From Cacconaster sp045642485 (GTDB lineage Bacteria > Bacteroidota > Bacteroidia > Bacteroidales > UBA932): DNA of 64,000 nt. The notes under the pieces are model-generated. The model searched no databases. It was given only the letters and a program-made list of their open reading frames with translations, and was not told the origin of the DNA. This document shows, in pieces, positions 59,979-64,000 of the stretch (position 1 is its first letter; the number at the start of each line of letters is the position of its first letter). Location: the NCBI GenBank assembly GCA_045642485.1, contig JAZUIV010000061.1, forward strand, positions 8,490 to 72,489, written 5' to 3'. Position numbers and translations under genes: made by a program.

Positions 59979-62630
59979 ATGCTAAAAAATATTGAACCAT
60001 ACAAACTGCCTGACGGCACATATGATTGTGACATCAACTTCACCCAAGAAGACTGGCTTAAAGTTTTGAAAAGCGAAAAGTGTGCAATGACATACATTGC
60101 TACTCTCGCTGTCTTCCTCCGCTGTGAGGGCCACAAAAGCACTTGTACAGATGCAGCCAAGTTCAGCAAAGTTAGTTCATCATCATCCATTAGGAATAAG
60201 GTCACTCATTTTGGACAGATTGCACAGGATGTAATAAACCGTGTTGAAATCAGACGTGAGGATGATTCCAATATTTTCTGGCTTTTCCCTATGACTGGGA
60301 AAGAATTGAAGGGTGGTCTTTTTGAATGGAAGCTGAGGGATGAACTTGCCTATGCTCTTCGCCAATACATCAAAGGATTGCAAAAAGCCTTTATTAGAGA
60401 ATATCCCAAAGATTCTCTTCCTAATCTTCCAATTCAGGAATACACAAATTTAGAGAAGACATCATTTTGTTATAAACTAGAATTCGGGCTTGATATACTT
60501 GGAGGCGTAAGTGGTTCCACCGCATTTAAGTTCGGAATATACAAAGCCAAGAATTCTCCAAAGATGAATGATGGAGTCAGGTTCGAAGACGGCTATGCGT
60601 GGCAAGAACGTTTCGGTGACACATATAGAAAAGCATACAATTCCGTGCGCAAAAACGTCGCTGAGATTGCCGAATTAGCATCAAAGGAAAAATTTGAAGC
60701 AATTGAGGAAATCGATTTGGCTGAAACCATAAAATGGAAAATTGCCTATCTGTATAGCAATAGAAAGATAGTCCCAATTTTCAATATTGATATGCTTTCA
60801 AAAGCCGCTGAGGCTTGGGGAATGGACGATGCTTTTGATGCGTCATATACTGATTTGCAAAAATATGTTTTAAGCCACCAAGAAGAAGATGAAGATGACC
60901 TTGAATTCTATTACAGGGTTCTTCGTTCAACCGACTATGATTCCGAGGCTGAAGATGAAGAAGCCTCTGAAGACTCTATTAACTTCTATCTAGCAGGATT
61001 CATTTTCAATGATGGAGGCGACCAATTGCCACGGTTTATTGATGACGGTATCTGGGAAGGAAGCGGTCCTAAGTCAGTCAACAAGCTGATTGAAGATATT
61101 CGTAAGGATGATATCATTATCCTCAAATCAACATCAACTAAAGGCCCGAAGCACGACCAACCATTCCTGAGAGTATATGGAGCGATGAAAGTCTTGAGCG
61201 AAAAACCTGAGAAAACGGGGTCTAATTATCGCGTCAATACAGAATATATTCCCGTTCCACAAAAAGATTTCGATGGGAATAAATTCGGGCGGTATCGTCA
61301 GACAGTACACGTCTGCGATAACGAAGAAATCATCGAATATGTAAATCAATTTCTAAACTGCGATTCGAAAGCCACACCTATTATGGATTGTTCAAAATAT
61401 ATTGACCAACTGAAAAGGTCTCACAACCTGATTCTTACCGGAGCACCTGGTACCGGAAAGACTTACCTCGCAAAAGCTATGGCGGAACAGATGGGTTCAG
61501 AATGGGCTATGGTCCAGTTCCATCCATCATACGACTACACGGATTTCGTTGAAGGCATCAGGCCGACCAAAGATCACGGATTTGAACGAACAGATGGCGC
61601 ATTCAAGGACTTCTGTAAAAAGGCTTTGAAGAATCTTGCTGACTCCCAAAAGAGTGTCACTGTCCTTTCTCAGGAAAAATCGCTTGAAGATGCATTGGAA
61701 GATATTGTGAATGACGCCATTGACAATGAAGCAAAATTTGAGACACCGACCCATAAGCATGCATTCTATATTGTTGAAAATAGGGATTCAAACATCATTG
61801 TCCGTCAAACGATGAGCAAAGACAATGAAAGCCGCATATCCGTTTCCAAACATCATATCTACACTCTATTCAACAGCGGACGGGATCTTGAGTCGATGAC
61901 ACTCAAAGACGTAAGGTCTTTGTTCAATGGTACAAGAGTCCAACAATCCGACACATACGCACTTGCCTTTGCAGAGATTCTCAAAGATAAATACACGCCG
62001 TCAGCCACAACAACAATACAGGCTGTAAAGAAGAAGGACTTCGTCTTTATCATTGATGAGATAAATCGTGGCGAAATCTCTAAAATATTCGGCGAACTCT
62101 TTTTCTCGATAGATCCAGGGTATCGTGGGACTGCAGGCAGAATTGAAACGCAATATCAAAATCTTATTGATGCTGATGACGAATTCGCGAAGGGCTTTTA
62201 TGTACCGGAAAACGTGTATATCCTTGGCACGATGAACGATATTGACCGTAGTGTTGAAAGTATGGATTTCGCCATCAGAAGGCGCTTCGCTTGGAGAGAA
62301 ATTCTTCCGGAAGAAAGAAAAGCAATGTGGGACGGCAGAATTGATGCGTTCAAAGAAGAAGCTGAAGAAAGGATGGACAGCTTAAATCAGGTGATTTCAG
62401 ACCCTGCAAATGGTCTTGGACCTGAATATTGCATAGGCCCTGCTTATTTTCTCCATCTCGCAAAAGGAGAATATAACGGAGACTACGATAAGCTTTGGGA
62501 GTACAATCTCAAAGGAGTTTTGAGCGAATATCTCCGCGGCAACAGGGATGCATCAAGAATTATGTCCTATTTTCAGAAAGCCTATAATCTAGAAGATAGT
62601 GAAACTGAAGCCGGTAATACGGACAACTGA
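59979..62630 (+). CDS. mcrB: McrB-like AAA+ GTPase
   Basis: The motor of an McrBC-type nuclease, 883 residues. The N-terminal part (residues 1-370) is of unclear fold and presumably recognises DNA. A segment near 350-450 (FNDGGDQLPRFIDDGIWEGS; IIILKSTSTKGPKHDQPFLR) resembles EVE/PUA-type readers seen in McrB relatives. The AAA+ core has LTGAPGTGKTYLAKAM (Walker A near residue 487), FVFIIDEINRGEISKIFGEL (Walker B) and LGTMNDIDRSVESMDFAIRR, the McrB M-N-x-x-D-R-S signature. The start at 59979 is 22 nt after the HNH gene. Confidence 0.9.
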   Translation: MLKNIEPYKLPDGTYDCDINFTQEDWLKVLKSEKCAMTYIATLAVFLRCEGHKSTCTDAAKFSKVSSSSSIRNKVTHFGQIAQDVINRVEIRREDDSNIFWLFPMTGKELKGGLFEWKLRDELAYALRQYIKGLQKAFIREYPKDSLPNLPIQEYTNLEKTSFCYKLEFGLDILGGVSGSTAFKFGIYKAKNSPKMNDGVRFEDGYAWQERFGDTYRKAYNSVRKNVAEIAELASKEKFEAIEEIDLAETIKWKIAYLYSNRKIVPIFNIDMLSKAAEAWGMDDAFDASYTDLQKYVLSHQEEDEDDLEFYYRVLRSTDYDSEAEDEEASEDSINFYLAGFIFNDGGDQLPRFIDDGIWEGSGPKSVNKLIEDIRKDDIIILKSTSTKGPKHDQPFLRVYGAMKVLSEKPEKTGSNYRVNTEYIPVPQKDFDGNKFGRYRQTVHVCDNEEIIEYVNQFLNCDSKATPIMDCSKYIDQLKRSHNLILTGAPGTGKTYLAKAMAEQMGSEWAMVQFHPSYDYTDFVEGIRPTKDHGFERTDGAFKDFCKKALKNLADSQKSVTVLSQEKSLEDALEDIVNDAIDNEAKFETPTHKHAFYIVENRDSNIIVRQTMSKDNESRISVSKHHIYTLFNSGRDLESMTLKDVRSLFNGTRVQQSDTYALAFAEILKDKYTPSATTTIQAVKKKDFVFIIDEINRGEISKIFGELFFSIDPGYRGTAGRIETQYQNLIDADDEFAKGFYVPENVYILGTMNDIDRSVESMDFAIRRRFAWREILPEERKAMWDGRIDAFKEEAEERMDSLNQVISDPANGLGPEYCIGPAYFLHLAKGEYNGDYDKLWEYNLKGVLSEYLRGNRDASRIMSYFQKAYNLEDSETEAGNTDN

Positions 62631-63948
62631 TAATTCCGAAAAGGAAGTGTCAAATGCTCAGATGATGAATCTTCTGAGCATTGCCGGTATTCCCATAAGT
62701 GAGCTTCGCTCTGAGAATCTCAACAGCCTTCTTGTCGTCCCGGGTGGATTTGATGAATGTAATGACAATCTTGGAGACCAGACGATTCTTGACACAAAAG
62801 GAAAGAACACCATACGCACGGGAAATGTTCTAGGGTTCATCAGCATCGGTGATACCAGGCTGAAAATCGGTTCCCGCTTTGATGCAGAGTCTGCTTTGTC
62901 TGAAGACAAGGACTATTTCCTGCAATATATGCTCGAAAAAGTTCTGAGCCTGAATATCGTTGATCTCAAGTTTGGATTTGAGGACGAGAGCATTTACGAG
63001 TTGCTCATATATTTCTTCCCCATATATTTGAAACGTGCTTTCAGCCAAGGCCTGTATAGAGAATATCAAACTTTCCGGCACAACGATAGTTGTGTCAAAG
63101 GTGTTATAGATTTCTCTCGCCATATCCAAAAGAATATGCCATTCAACGGGAATGTTGCATATAAGACACGAGAGCATAGCACGGACAATGATGTCACCCA
63201 ATTGATTAGGCATACAATCGAGTATATTGAAACCAGAGAAAAAGTCCGTAACGTTCTACAGTGTGATGCTGAGACCAAAACAGCAGTATCTGAAATAATC
63301 GCCTCAACTCCTTCATATTCCAAGGGAAAGCGTTCACTAATCATTTCAAAGAATCTCCGTCCGACAATTCATCCATATTATTCCGAATATCGTGCGCTCC
63401 AAAAACTTTGCGTCATGATTCTTCAGCACGAAGAGGTCCGTTACGGCAATAATCCGGAAGAAGTTTATGGACTACTTATTGACGGTGCCTGGCTATGGGA
63501 GAATTATCTTCTTGTCTCAATTCTGTCGAAACTTCATTTTGAACACGCTGACAATATCAAGAAGACGAACGGCAAACGAGTCCTTGAGGGAAAGGGATTG
63601 AGGTTATATCCGGATTTTTACTTACCCGGCAAGATTGTGCTCGATGCAAAATACAAGTTCCTTGAGAAAGTCGGCAGTTCCGGTCTTAAATCAGTTTTTA
63701 AGGCTGATGATATACAACAAGTAATGTCCTATATGGATATCATGAAAATGGACACCGGTGGTTTTATCTTCCCCTCAATCCAAATAGACTCTCCGGTCCA
63801 TTGTCATTCAATTGTCAATCGAGGAGGAAAAATGTACGGAATCGGTGTTGAGATTCCTCAAAATATCAATACATACGAGGAATTTTGTATAGCGATGAAT
63901 AAGAACGAGCAGAAAGCTCTCCGGAAAATTGTCAACATCATAAATTGA
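62599..63948 (+). CDS. mcrC: McrC-like nuclease subunit
   Basis: A 449-residue nuclease subunit. The C-terminal PD-(D/E)xK core reads LRLYPDFYLPGKIVLDAKYK, with Asp in YPD and D-A-K as the catalytic pair, followed by FKADDIQQVMSYMDIM, the Q-x-x-x-Y helix of the fold. The N-terminal region (ISIGDTRLKIGSRFDAESAL) matches McrC proteins that clamp to McrB. The gene overlaps mcrB by 32 nt. Target modification cannot be told from sequence; a later start near 62662 is possible. Confidence 0.9.
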   Translation: MKLKPVIRTTDNSEKEVSNAQMMNLLSIAGIPISELRSENLNSLLVVPGGFDECNDNLGDQTILDTKGKNTIRTGNVLGFISIGDTRLKIGSRFDAESALSEDKDYFLQYMLEKVLSLNIVDLKFGFEDESIYELLIYFFPIYLKRAFSQGLYREYQTFRHNDSCVKGVIDFSRHIQKNMPFNGNVAYKTREHSTDNDVTQLIRHTIEYIETREKVRNVLQCDAETKTAVSEIIASTPSYSKGKRSLIISKNLRPTIHPYYSEYRALQKLCVMILQHEEVRYGNNPEEVYGLLIDGAWLWENYLLVSILSKLHFEHADNIKKTNGKRVLEGKGLRLYPDFYLPGKIVLDAKYKFLEKVGSSGLKSVFKADDIQQVMSYMDIMKMDTGGFIFPSIQIDSPVHCHSIVNRGGKMYGIGVEIPQNINTYEEFCIAMNKNEQKALRKIVNIIN

Positions 63949-63959
63949 GTATTTCTGTT

Positions 63960-64000
63960 ATGGTCGGCAAATACAAAGTCATAACCCTGTGCGGCAGCAC
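63960..64000 (+). CDS. Start of a gene cut by the right edge (nucleoside deoxyribosyltransferase-like)
   Basis: Only 13 codons are visible: MVGKYKVITLCGS. The K-V-x-T-L-C-G-S start resembles nucleoside 2-deoxyribosyltransferase-like/DUF4406-type proteins, whose first strand ends in L-C-G-S. It starts 11 nt after mcrC and could be part of the same transcript. Too little is present for a firm call. Confidence 0.4.
   Translation, partial: MVGKYKVITLCGS

Overview
The window is chromosomal DNA of a member of the Bacteroidota, most likely the order Bacteroidales. The grounds are recurring TAnnTTTG promoter -7 boxes, weak use of Shine-Dalgarno sites, and lineage-typical families: PGN_0703-type nuclease, DUF1460 amidase, serine-type sulfatase, outer-membrane barrel next to DsbD, and DUF1080 fusions. 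I cannot name the genus. No rRNA, tRNA or CRISPR array was seen.

Region 1 (1-23.8 kb) is ordinary core genome. It holds DNA polymerase I (cut by the left edge) behind a MarC-like membrane protein, then tpiA-prmA. Next comes a long leftward run: dsbD, outer-membrane barrel, valS, tatA, tatC, ABC-F, rlmB, DUF2807 protein. A rightward group follows (sulfatase, S9 peptidase, Tat-signal dipeptide epimerase), then a leftward small gene-sbcD-sbcC group.

Region 2 (23.9-35.5 kb) is accessory. A parDE toxin-antitoxin pair has a perfect palindrome inside its promoter. Beside it is a tightly overlapping operon: zinc-ribbon lipoprotein, zinc-ribbon protein, Hanks-type kinase with a VAPQGTA repeat tail and membrane segments, zinc-ribbon triple-AAA+ ATPase, zinc-ribbon FHA protein, PP2C phosphatase, DUF1963 protein, an unknown protein and a membrane-GNAT fusion. 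This looks like a complete writer/reader/eraser phospho-signalling module around an AAA+ machine. A 33-nt repeat (32/33 identical) flanks it in inverted orientation, with a third, degenerate copy further right. I do not recognise it as a named system, and it is the best candidate for something undescribed.

Region 3 (35.5-49.5 kb) carries an AraC regulator divergent from a TolC-HlyD-ABC2-ABC2 export operon that has no ATPase gene. It continues with a TIM-barrel/DUF1080 fusion, DUF1460 amidase, six-hairpin glycosidase-like lipoprotein, phosphopantetheinyl transferase, dtd, NhaC antiporter, DUF2961-like lipoprotein and flavin reductase.

Region 4 (49.5-64 kb) is a defence and decay island, much of it visibly AT-richer. 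It has wreckage of a GH29 fucosidase and a TSCPD gene, a WYL regulator/PGN_0703 nuclease/phosphoesterase operon, and a stand-alone DnaE-like protein whose catalytic aspartate motif appears replaced. It also has a recombinase reduced to its arm-binding part, and a contiguous EcoRI-type methylase, DUF262-HNH nuclease, McrB, McrC block. The right edge cuts a short gene that may encode a nucleoside-deoxyribosyltransferase-like protein.
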